Origin: SZUA-430 sp041477875
Lineage (GTDB): Bacteria; Pseudomonadota; Alphaproteobacteria; Micropepsales; Micropepsaceae
Assembly: GCA_041477875.1 (NCBI GenBank)
Contig: JBGOVA010000265.1
Location: 1 to 5,078 of the forward strand
Reading direction: 5' to 3'
DNA: 5,078 nt
Shown here: one piece after another, positions 1-4,727 of the stretch
How the letters are laid out: each line of letters begins with the position of its first letter
How positions within the stretch are numbered: the stretch's first letter is position 1
Program-made: the position numbers and the translations under genes
Notes under the pieces: generated by a model
Told to the model about the DNA's origin: nothing
The model's database searches: none
Seen by the model: the letters and a program-made list of their open reading frames with translations, nothing else

Positions 1-1
1 G

Positions 2-967
2 ATTCCCGTCGTGCCAGGATCGGACAGCGCGATCACCAGCGACGATGAAGCGAAACGCGTTTCTGCTCAGATCGGCTATCCGGTTCTGGTGAAGGCGGCG
101 GCCGGCGGCGGCGGGCGCGGCATGAAGGTCGCGCGCAGCGAGTCGGAGCTGTCGATGGCGTTGTCGACGGCGCGCAGCGAAGCGAAGGCCGCGTTCGGCG
201 ACGATGCGGTTTATCTCGAGAAGTATCTCGAGCTTCCCCGCCACATCGAGATCCAGGTCCTGGCCGACAGTCACGGCAAGGTCATCCATTTGGGCGAGCG
301 CGACTGCTCGCTTCAACGGCGCCACCAGAAAGTCTGGGAAGAAGCCGGTTCGCCCGCGCTCAACGCCGCGGCGCGCGATAAGGCCGGGCGTGTCGTCACC
401 GATGCGCTGACCGAGCTCGGCTATCTGGGCGTGGGGACGGTCGAGTTTCTCTACGAGAACGGCGAGTTCTATTTCATCGAGATGAACACGCGGCTGCAAG
501 TCGAGCATCCCGTGACGGAGATGATCACGGGCCTCGATCTCGTGCGCGAGCAGCTGCGCGTCGCGCATGGCGGTTCGATCGGGTTCAATCAATCCGACGT
601 CACGTTCTCCGGCCACGCGATCGAGTGCCGGATCAATGCGGAGAATCCGCAGACGTTCCGCCCCTCACCCGGGTTGATCAAGGATTTCCACGTGCCGGGC
701 GGCTTGGGCGTGCGCGTCGATTCAGCCGCCTACTCGGGCTACCGGATTCCGCCGCACTACGACAGTTTGATCGGCAAGTTGATCGTGCATGGGCGCACGC
801 GGACCGAATGCATGATGCGACTCAGGCGCAGTCTTGCCGAGTTCGTCATCGATGGGATCGAAACCACGATCCCGCTGTTCCAGGCGCTGGTCAACGAACC
901 CGACATCATCGACGGCGCCTACTCCATCCACTGGCTCGAGTCGTTCTTGAAGCGGCGCGCGGCCTAA
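2..967 (+). CDS. accC: Biotin carboxylase subunit of acetyl-CoA carboxylase, 5' end outside window (partial)
   Basis: AccC is the ATP-dependent enzyme that carboxylates biotin on the carrier protein AccB, the first half-reaction of acetyl-CoA carboxylase in fatty acid synthesis; it is cytosolic. The frame is already open at base 2 (IPVVPGSD) and runs 321 residues to TAA at 965-967. Compared with the usual length of about 450 residues, roughly the first 130 are missing, including most of the N-terminal Rossmann-like domain. Visible landmarks are the ATP-grasp lysine and glycine-rich loop KAAAGGGGRGMKV (nt 92-130), EIQVLADSHG, ERDCSLQRRHQKVWEEA (around nt 296-346), and the metal/active-site segment EMNTRLQVEHPVTEMITG (nt 479-532). 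The C-terminal domain has HAIECRINAENP and YDSLIGKLIVHG. AccB would be expected just upstream, as in the usual accBC pair, but it lies outside the window. aat follows 14 bases downstream on the same strand. Nothing indicates inactivation. Confidence 0.97.
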   Translation: MPVVPGSDSAITSDDEAKRVSAQIGYPVLVKAAAGGGGRGMKVARSESELSMALSTARSEAKAAFGDDAVYLEKYLELPRHIEIQVLADSHGKVIHLGERDCSLQRRHQKVWEEAGSPALNAAARDKAGRVVTDALTELGYLGVGTVEFLYENGEFYFIEMNTRLQVEHPVTEMITGLDLVREQLRVAHGGSIGFNQSDVTFSGHAIECRINAENPQTFRPSPGLIKDFHVPGGLGVRVDSAAYSGYRIPPHYDSLIGKLIVHGRTRTECMMRLRRSLAEFVIDGIETTIPLFQALVNEPDIIDGAYSIHWLESFLKRRAA

Positions 968-981
968 AGACGCGTGGGCCA

Positions 982-1662
982 ATGGCCAAGTCCCGTCGTC
1001 CGCCCGAGATCATTCCCGTCGCGACGCTTCTGACGGCTTACAGCCGCGGGATATTCCCGATGGCCGAAGAGCGCGACGACGAGGACGTGTTCTGGATCGA
1101 TCCCGACCGGCGCGGCATTCTTCCTCTCGACCAATTCCACGTGCCTCAACGTTTGGCGCGCAAGATGCGATCGACGCGCTGGCGCATGACGGCGGACACG
1201 GCGTTCGAGCAGGTGATCGACGCGTGCGCCGAGCCGGCTGCGCAACGGTCCAAGACGTGGATCAACGGGCTCATCGAGCGCTCCTATGTGAACCTGCATG
1301 CCAAGGGGCACGCGCACAGCGTCGAGGTCTGGGACGAGGCGACGCTGGTGGGCGGGCTCTATGGCGTCTCGATCGGCGCGGCCTTCTTCGGCGAGAGTAT
1401 GTTCAGCCGTCGGGCCGATGCCAGTAAAGTCGCGCTTGTGCATCTGGTCGCGCGGTTGAAGGCGGGGCGCTACAGGCTGCTTGATACGCAATTCGTCACC
1501 GAGCACTTGAAGCAATTCGGCGCGGTCGAGATTGCGCGCGGGCGCTACCAAAACTTGCTGCGCGCGGCGGTCGACGCGCGCGCGAATTTCTACGAGTTGG
1601 GCGGCGCGGGCGCTGCGGTTTGCGCCGGCACGGTTTTGCAGCTGATCACCCAGACGTCGTAG
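982..1662 (+). CDS. aat: Leucyl/phenylalanyl-tRNA--protein transferase
   Basis: Aat transfers Leu or Phe from aminoacyl-tRNA to proteins with N-terminal Arg or Lys, creating the destabilising N-termini read by ClpS and degraded by ClpAP. The product is 226 residues, normal for the family. Family motifs are AYSRGIFPM (19-27), WIDPDRRGILPL (38-49), TWINGLIERSY (92-102), HSVEVW (112-117), LVGGLYGVSIGAAFFGESMFS (122-142), ASKVAL (147-152) and LLDTQFVTEHLKQFGA (166-181). The ATG at 982 is chosen because it puts PEIIPVATLLTAYSRGIFPM at the usual distance from the start. The same frame stays open further upstream, but only as a shadow of accC. No clear Shine-Dalgarno precedes the ATG; with accC ending 14 bases before, translation may depend on coupling (inference). 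The last 73 bases overlap the DUF2155 gene on the other strand. The C-terminus TVLQLITQTS matches what I recall of alphaproteobacterial Aat, so the overlap is probably not a mis-called stop. Confidence 0.95.
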   Translation: MAKSRRPPEIIPVATLLTAYSRGIFPMAEERDDEDVFWIDPDRRGILPLDQFHVPQRLARKMRSTRWRMTADTAFEQVIDACAEPAAQRSKTWINGLIERSYVNLHAKGHAHSVEVWDEATLVGGLYGVSIGAAFFGESMFSRRADASKVALVHLVARLKAGRYRLLDTQFVTEHLKQFGAVEIARGRYQNLLRAAVDARANFYELGGAGAAVCAGTVLQLITQTS

Positions 1663-2186
1663 ACGGGGTGCTCGAGCGCGTTCAGCGCGGGGCTCGAGGC
1701 GAACATCCAGCCTGAAAAAATCTTCTGCGTCGTGCCGTCGGATTTGCGTTCCTGGATTTCGAGGAAGGCAGCGGATTCCGGCGGCTCCTCGGGCGGCCGC
1801 GTCTTGCACATCTGCGCGGTGATGATCAGCGTGTTGTAGAACACCTGCTGTTTGAGGTTGACTTCGAACTTCGCGATGCGCGCGGCGACTTTGTCGAGAC
1901 CGCCCAAGACGACGCCGACGGCGACGGGCGGCGCGCTCGAGGGCGGCGCGGGAACGACCACTTCGGGCGGCGGCGGCGTCACCGGTCCCTCCGGCGTCAC
2001 GGGCGTTTCGACCGGCGGCAGCGGCACGGACTCGATCGGCGGCGCCGTGTCGGGATCAACCGGAAACGGCTCTTGCGCCGGCGGCGGTTGAGGCTGGGTG
2101 TCGGGCTGCGCGACGGCGGCGACGTCCCACGCCCAGACGGAGGCCAGGATGCACGAACCCAAAACCAATACGACGCGCTTGCTCAT
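1590..2186 (-). CDS. DUF2155 domain-containing exported protein, function unknown
   Basis: The product is 198 residues. Residues 1-26 look like a Sec signal peptide: basic SKR, a hydrophobic core, then AVA before Q27 as a likely signal peptidase I site, so a periplasmic location is inferred. Residues 27-88 form a proline-rich linker dominated by P, E and V. Residues 92-183 match the alphaproteobacterial DUF2155 pattern: LGGLDKVAARIAKFEVN, NTLIITAQMCKTRPPEEPPESAAFLEI in sense, then FSGWMFASSPALNALEHPVYDVWVISC. Cys127 and Cys183 fall in the domain and could form a disulfide (inference). The ATG at 2186 is chosen for the signal peptide and for a GGAG four bases upstream; the frame runs further up only through the mlaD-like gene. 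It is the last gene of the minus-strand set, 25 bases after the mlaD-like stop. Its 3' end overlaps aat antisense by 73 bases. The biochemical role is not known to me; export and the MlaD-type neighbour hint at the envelope. Confidence 0.88.
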   Translation of the reverse strand: MSKRVVLVLGSCILASVWAWDVAAVAQPDTQPQPPPAQEPFPVDPDTAPPIESVPLPPVETPVTPEGPVTPPPPEVVVPAPPSSAPPVAVGVVLGGLDKVAARIAKFEVNLKQQVFYNTLIITAQMCKTRPPEEPPESAAFLEIQERKSDGTTQKIFSGWMFASSPALNALEHPVYDVWVISCKTVPAQTAAPAPPNS

Positions 2187-2211
2187 GAGACTCCGACTAC
2201 CGGGCTCCGGT

Positions 2212-2721
2212 TCACGGATTGACGGCAGGCGGCGCGGACGGCGCCGGCTGCGTTCCTGCGGGCGGCTGCTCGGACTTCTTGTCGCCGCCCGAGAATATGG
2301 CTTGGCCCAAGAGGCCGACAAAATCAATCGAGCCTTGCGTGCTTTCGAATTCTGAACCCGATTTCATCATCGCGTCGCTGCCGCCGGGCGAAACCGACAG
2401 GTAGGTGCCGCCGAGCAGGCCTTCGCTTGCGACCTTGATCGAGGAGTCTTCGGGCAGCGCGATGCCGGTCTTGATGTTCATGCGCACAAGCGCGCGATAG
2501 GTCTTCTGGTCGAGATCCTGGGACGTCACGGTGCCGATCTTGATGCCCGCGGTCCTGACGTCGGTGCCGACACCGACGCCGTCGACGCGGTCGAACTTTG
2601 CCACGACCTCGTAGCCGGCCACGGCACCCGAGCCGGTCGTGTTCCAGCCGTAATAGAAGAACGCGGCGGCGACGATCACGACGGCCGCACCGATCAACGT
2701 TTCGACGAATCCGTTTTGCAT
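2212..2721 (-). CDS. mlaD: MlaD/MCE family lipid-transport substrate-binding protein
   Basis: MlaD-type proteins are inner-membrane-anchored periplasmic MCE proteins that form a hexameric ring with the MlaFEB ABC transporter and move phospholipids between the membranes to keep outer-membrane asymmetry. The product is 169 residues, close to the roughly 180 of E. coli MlaD. Residues 8-24 (TLIGAAVVIVAAAFFYY region) form a single N-terminal membrane anchor. Residues 37-115 form one MCE domain: YEVVAKFDRVDGVGVGTDVRTAGIKIG in pattern, then LPEDSSIKVASEGLLGGTYLSVSPGG. Residues 124-142 (EFESTQGSIDFVGLLGQAI) are the amphipathic tail typical of MlaD. The last 25 or so residues are a P/A/Q-rich tail. 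GGGGAG five bases before the ATG sets the start and overlaps the upstream gene's stop codon. No permease or ATPase gene (mlaE, mlaF) is next to it, so its partners must be encoded elsewhere; the symbol is by family resemblance. Confidence 0.9.
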   Translation of the reverse strand: MQNGFVETLIGAAVVIVAAAFFYYGWNTTGSGAVAGYEVVAKFDRVDGVGVGTDVRTAGIKIGTVTSQDLDQKTYRALVRMNIKTGIALPEDSSIKVASEGLLGGTYLSVSPGGSDAMMKSGSEFESTQGSIDFVGLLGQAIFSGGDKKSEQPPAGTQPAPSAPPAVNP

Positions 2722-2726
2722 TGAAA

Positions 2727-2732
2727 CTCCCC
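2727..2732 (-). promoter_or_regulatory. Ribosome binding site of the mlaD-like gene, overlapping the NDUFA12 stop
   Basis: Read on the minus strand the junction is TAGGGGAGTTTCAATG. The GGGGAG Shine-Dalgarno shares its first G with the TAG stop of the NDUFA12-like gene and lies five bases before the mlaD-like ATG. This arrangement favours translational coupling of the two genes (inference) and settles the mlaD-like start. Confidence 0.7.
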
Positions 2733-3115
2733 TACTCCGGCCGCCACGCTTCGTAGTCGCCCGTCGCGCGCGCGCGGTGCGCCTCGCCCAGCAGGCTGCC
2801 GGGCGGGCGGTACGCGAGCGGTGTGCCGGTCAGATTGGGCAAGTGTTCCTTCTCCCAGGATTTGACCTTCGGCGGCGCGACGGTCGGCGGCTCGTCCACC
2901 GTGTGATGAAGCCAGCCGTGCCATTCCGGCGGCACCAGCGAGGCCTCGGCCAGATTCTTATACAGCACCCAGCGGCGCTTGCCGTCGCGGGTTTGGTAAT
3001 ACGTGTTCCCGAGCACGTCCTCGCCGACGAACTGCCCGTTGCGCTTGGTGTAGATCCAGGTGCCCAGCGTGTTGCCGTTCCACCAGGTGAGCAGCCAATT
3101 CAGGAACTTGAACAT
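2732..3115 (-). CDS. NADH:ubiquinone oxidoreductase accessory subunit, NDUFA12 family
   Basis: NDUFA12 (B17.2) is a supernumerary subunit on the peripheral arm of complex I; alphaproteobacteria and mitochondria share it, and it is needed for assembly or stability rather than electron transfer. The product is 127 residues. Family signatures are the tryptophan-rich start FLNWLLTWWNGNTLGTW (4-20), GEDVLGNTYYQTRDGKRRWVLY (31-52), EASLVPPEWHGWLHHTVDEPP (57-77), and the C-terminal HLPNLTGTPLAYRPPGSLL (91-109). The ATG at 3115 is chosen because the family begins at MFKFLNW and because AAGGGA lies just upstream (3120-3125). The same frame remains open for about 120 more codons upstream, but that part translates the interspersed repeat. 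It is the first gene of a minus-strand set, with 10 bases separating its TAG from the mlaD-like ATG, which suggests co-transcription. The main nuo operon is not in the window. Confidence 0.93.
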   Translation of the reverse strand: MFKFLNWLLTWWNGNTLGTWIYTKRNGQFVGEDVLGNTYYQTRDGKRRWVLYKNLAEASLVPPEWHGWLHHTVDEPPTVAPPKVKSWEKEHLPNLTGTPLAYRPPGSLLGEAHRARATGDYEAWRPE

Positions 3116-3119
3116 TCGA

Positions 3120-3125
3120 TCCCTT
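3120..3125 (-). promoter_or_regulatory. Ribosome binding site of the NDUFA12-like gene
   Basis: On the minus strand AAGGGA is followed by TCGA and then the ATG at 3115. It decides between this start and the much longer open frame upstream that would run through the repeat region. Confidence 0.65.
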
Positions 3126-3184
3126 GGACTCGGAAAGTCGCGCGGACTATGGCGAGGACAGTCCGTCCGGTAAAGCGGCGGCGC

Positions 3185-3299
3185 GGCCGGCCCAGTTGCG
3201 AATGAGAATGGGACCCCCCTTCCAAAGCGTAACAGCGTAACATCGGCCGATTTCTGCGGTTTTTGGCGTAACATTTGCCGTAACATGTTACGGGTGAAG
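3185..3299. repeat. Interspersed repeat, copy A (GTAAC-type)
   Basis: This copy starts with GGCCGGCC (3185-3192), followed by a 24-base block (3197-3220; core GCGAATGAGAATGGGACC) that recurs without mismatch at 3332-3355. Downstream, AACATCGGCCGATT (3239-3252) matches the second copy with one change. Direct GTAAC pentamers lie at 3229, 3237, 3268 and 3280, with one inverted GTTAC at 3287. The last two form a perfect 16-base palindrome, CCGTAACATGTTACGG, at 3278-3293. One more GTAAC (3301) lies just beyond. The boundaries are by eye. I cannot assign it to a named repeat family. Confidence 0.8.
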
Positions 3300-3320
3300 C
3301 GTAACGGGCGCCTGCGAGGG

Positions 3321-3434
3321 GGCCGGCCAGATGCGAATGAGAATGGGACCCCCCTCTCAACCCGCAATAGTGCAACATCGGCTGATTCCCGCCATTTCTG
3401 CCGCAACGAAAGTGCAACAACGTTGCGGGTTAGA
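3321..3434. repeat. Interspersed repeat, copy B (GCAAC-type)
   Basis: This is the second copy of the element, in the same orientation, at an offset of 135 bases and with only one- or few-base length differences. It starts GGCCGGCC (3321-3328) and contains the identical 24-base block at 3332-3355. Its pentamers are GCAAT (3364), GCAAC (3372, 3403, 3414) and inverted GTTGC (3422), so each unit that is GTAAC in copy A has C in place of T here. A perfect 9-base inverted repeat, AACCCGCAA (3359-3367) with TTGCGGGTT (3423-3431), brackets most of the variable half and could fold into a long hairpin-like structure. Confidence 0.8.
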
Positions 3435-3466
3435 TGGGTGTTCGGCGCAGTCATCAGCATGTGCGC

Positions 3467-3494
3467 AGTATAGAACAAACCAGGTACCTTTCCA
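3467..3494 (-). promoter_or_regulatory. Possible minus-strand promoter upstream of the repeat and NDUFA12 set
   Basis: On the minus strand TGGAAA (plus positions 3489-3494) and TATACT (3467-3472) are separated by 16 bases. They match the sigma-70 consensus at 4 of 6 and 5 of 6 positions. A transcript from here would cross both repeat copies before reaching the NDUFA12-like start, giving a leader of roughly 345 bases. The call rests on two hexamers only and could be chance. Confidence 0.25.
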
Positions 3495-3502
3495 GCTGAC
3501 AG

Positions 3503-4000
3503 ATGGCCGCTCCCCGCGACGCAGGCAAGCTCGGTGACGTGGTCAAGATCGTGGGCCTCGACAATGAGGGCGCCGAAGTCGTCGTGACGGGCACGCAGTC
3601 CTTACACAAGGACGTGGCGCAGGTGCGCGCCGGGATGAATGTCGGGCTTCTGCTTCGCGGCTTGAAGCGCGACGACGTCGAGCGCGGACAGGTTCTGTCC
3701 GCGCCCGGCGCGATCAAGGCGCACACGAAGGGCAAGGCGCAGGTCTTCGTGTTGACGGCGGCGGAAGGCGGACGGCACACGCCGTTCGCGAGCGGCTACA
3801 CGCCGCAATTCTTCTTCGGCGTCACCGACGTCACAGGCGTCGTTCTTGTCGATAACGGCGCCTTCGTCGCGCCGGGCGATCAGGCCGAAATCAGCTTCGA
3901 GCTGGGGAAGCCTGTCGGCATCGAGAAGGGCGTGCGCTTCGCCATCCGCGAAGGCGGCAAAACCGTCGGCGCGGGGTTGGTGACAGAGGTTGTTGCCTGA
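3503..4000 (+). CDS. Orphan EF-Tu C-terminal protein (partial domain 2 plus domain 3, no GTPase domain)
   Basis: The product is 165 residues and aligns with the C-terminal 40 percent of elongation factor Tu. Residues 9-66 cover most of the beta-barrel domain 2 (KLGDVVKIVGL, then AGMNVGLLLRGLKRDDVERG). Residues 70-165 cover domain 3 (IKAHTKGKAQVFVL, EGGRHTPF, GYTPQFFFGVTDVTG, RFAIREGGKTVGAGLVTEVV). The G domain with its P-loop and switch regions is absent, as are the first strands of domain 2. A TGA lies in frame directly before the ATG (3497-3499), and the upstream DNA is repeat sequence with no trace of tuf, so a simple frameshift is not the explanation. The frame is intact and has its own changes: canonical GYRPQF and FRTTDVTG read GYTPQF and FGVTDVTG, removing two arginines of a region that contacts tRNA in EF-Tu. 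No good Shine-Dalgarno is visible. It is either a diverged, maintained small protein or a pseudogene fragment; the intact frame favours the former. Function unknown. Confidence 0.85.
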   Translation: MAAPRDAGKLGDVVKIVGLDNEGAEVVVTGTQSLHKDVAQVRAGMNVGLLLRGLKRDDVERGQVLSAPGAIKAHTKGKAQVFVLTAAEGGRHTPFASGYTPQFFFGVTDVTGVVLVDNGAFVAPGDQAEISFELGKPVGIEKGVRFAIREGGKTVGAGLVTEVVA

Positions 4001-4007
4001 ATAGAAA

Positions 4008-4041
4008 GCTCCCGACCTGGGCGTGCGCTTGGGTCGGGAGC
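4008..4041 (+). terminator. Strong hairpin after the EF-Tu fragment, probable terminator
   Basis: GCTCCCGACC (4008-4017) and GGTCGGGAGC (4032-4041) are perfect 10-base complements around a 14-base loop that could pair further through G-T wobbles. It begins seven bases after the TGA of the EF-Tu fragment. No T-run follows (ACTTCTGACATT), so the call as an intrinsic terminator is moderate. It separates that gene from the toxin-antitoxin promoter. Confidence 0.6.
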
Positions 4042-4051
4042 ACTTCTGACA

Positions 4052-4080
4052 TTGACAAAAACACACACTGGTGCTACTGA
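4052..4080 (+). promoter_or_regulatory. Probable promoter of the toxin-antitoxin operon
   Basis: A perfect -35 box TTGACA (4052-4057) is followed after 17 bases by TACTGA (4075-4080), a poor -10 that carries a TG one base upstream (4072-4073, extended -10 form). An alternative -10, TAATAC at 4082-4087, looks better as a hexamer but sits 24 bases from the -35. The start of transcription would fall just before the antitoxin start, inside the inverted repeat. Confidence 0.5.
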
Positions 4081-4092
4081 GTAATACCAGTG
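4066..4092. promoter_or_regulatory. Inverted-repeat operator for ParD-type autoregulation
   Basis: CACTGGT (4066-4072) and ACCAGTG (4086-4092) are perfect complements with centres 20 bases apart, about two helical turns. A weaker outer pair, CACAC (4062-4066) and GTGTG (4096-4100), extends it. The arms flank and overlap the proposed -10 region. Ribbon-helix-helix antitoxins of this family commonly bind such sites and repress their own operon; that this one does so is inferred from position and symmetry. Confidence 0.6.
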
Positions 4093-4104
4093 AGGGTGTG
4101 CAGC

Positions 4105-4383
4105 GTGACCGCAAAAACCTCGATTTCATTGACCGACGCGCAGGAAGCGTACGCGCGCGACCTGATCGAACGCGGCCGTTATCCGAGCTTGAGCGCCGTG
4201 CTCCAACACGGACTTGAACTGTTGCGCGCCGAGCGGGAGGCCGCGGAGGCGGAAACGGCGGCGCTTCGCGCGCTGCTCGAAGATCGCCGGCGCGGTGCAT
4301 TCGTCAGTATCAAGGACGGGCGCAAGCGCACGGAGCGGATGATCGCGGCCAAGAAGACGAAGGCCAAAGAAGCCGGGCGATGA
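4105..4383 (+). CDS. parD: ParD-family antitoxin (ribbon-helix-helix)
   Basis: The product is 92 residues. The N-terminal part has the ribbon-helix-helix layout of ParD/CopG antitoxins: strand TSISLT (5-10), helix DAQEAYARDLIERGRY (11-26), turn PSLS (27-30), and helix AVLQHGLELLRAERE (31-45). The C-terminal part, ALRALLEDRRRGAFVSIKDGRKRTERMI in character (53-80), is the toxin-wrapping region typical of ParD, ending in a lysine/arginine-rich tail. The GTG at 4105 is preferred because GAGGG (4092-4096) lies eight bases upstream and the protein then starts at the family's usual place. Earlier in-frame GTGs at 4090 and 4096 fall inside the operator and Shine-Dalgarno. Its TGA overlaps the toxin ATG. 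Expected role: bind and neutralise the toxin and repress the operon, alone or with the toxin. Confidence 0.88.
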   Translation: MTAKTSISLTDAQEAYARDLIERGRYPSLSAVLQHGLELLRAEREAAEAETAALRALLEDRRRGAFVSIKDGRKRTERMIAAKKTKAKEAGR

Positions 4384-4727
4384 AATATGGGGTCGAGCGC
4401 GCATGGGGCACCGACCGCGATCTCGCCGCCATCTTCGATTTCCTGAGCGAGAGCTATCAAGCGTTTGGTGAGGACGCGGACGCTGCGACTGAACGTGCGG
4501 CCGCGCGCGTGCGAGATATCGAAACAGAAATGTTGTCGCTGGGCGCGGCGCCGCATCAAGGAACGTTGCGGCCAGAACTGCTTCCCGGACTGCGATCCGT
4601 CACGAAGAACCGCGCTATCTTCTACTTTGACGTCGACGAGGAGCGCCGCATGGTCCGCGTTCTTGCCGTGTTTTTCGGCGGCCAGGACCACCGGCGGCGC
4701 ATGCTGAAGCGGCTGCTCGGCGCATAG
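4380..4727 (+). CDS. parE: RelE/ParE-superfamily toxin
   Basis: The product is 115 residues and starts at ATGA, overlapping the antitoxin stop by four bases, the standard coupling in such modules. The layout fits the ParE/RelE fold: an N-terminal strand (VERAWGTDRDLAAI, 5-18), a helical hairpin (20-54), then PHQGTLRPELLPGLRSVTKNRAIFYFDVDEE in character (58-88), and strand MVRVLAVFFGGQDHRRRMLKRLL (91-113). The segment FFGGQDHRRRML is characteristic of this ParE subfamily. ParE proteins poison DNA gyrase, while RelE cleaves ribosome-bound mRNA. The pairing with a ParD-type antitoxin favours the ParE group, but the target cannot be decided from sequence. The frame appears complete. The module is a common accessory unit and could be mobile or simply stabilise its region. 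Confidence 0.87.
   Translation: MKYGVERAWGTDRDLAAIFDFLSESYQAFGEDADAATERAAARVRDIETEMLSLGAAPHQGTLRPELLPGLRSVTKNRAIFYFDVDEERRMVRVLAVFFGGQDHRRRMLKRLLGA

Larger units (their letters stand above)
3116..3502. other. Gene-free spacer holding a duplicated interspersed repeat
   Basis: This stretch separates the minus-strand NDUFA12 set from the plus-strand EF-Tu fragment. I see no protein family in any frame. Bases 3116-3184 are the leader of the NDUFA12-like gene and contain a 6-bp inverted repeat, CGGACT (3143-3148) with AGTCCG (3160-3165), which could fold in the transcript. Bases 3185-3434 are occupied by two repeat copies described separately. Bases 3435-3502 contain a possible minus-strand promoter. 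Several frames on the minus strand are free of stops here, which reflects base composition and the repeat rather than a recognisable product. Confidence 0.7.

Noticed and set aside
625..981. Longer aat start inside accC
   Set aside because: The extra 119 codons are an alternate frame of conserved accC sequence and match nothing in Aat; the family start fits 982.
964..1809. Long minus-strand open frame opposite aat
   Set aside because: It is arginine-rich, has no family pattern, and is a shadow of aat in GC-rich DNA.
3185..3434. CRISPR array or insertion sequence
   Set aside because: There are only two copies, diverged over most of their length, with irregular short pentamers, no uniform spacers, no transposase and no terminal inverted repeats with target duplication.
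3116..3478. Long N-terminal extension of the NDUFA12-like protein from an ATG at 3478
   Set aside because: The family starts at MFKFLNW, a ribosome binding site lies just before 3115, and the extension translates the interspersed repeat.
3469..3502. Plus-strand promoter for the EF-Tu fragment using TATAGA at 3469-3474
   Set aside because: No acceptable -35 hexamer lies 16-18 bases upstream, and no Shine-Dalgarno precedes the ATG.
4090..4104. Antitoxin start at GTG 4090 or 4096
   Set aside because: Both lie in the operator arm or Shine-Dalgarno; GTG 4105 has proper spacing and the family's usual N-terminus.
3602..4300. Minus-strand open frame opposite the EF-Tu fragment and antitoxin
   Set aside because: It crosses two real genes, the hairpin and the promoter, and has shadow-like composition without motifs.
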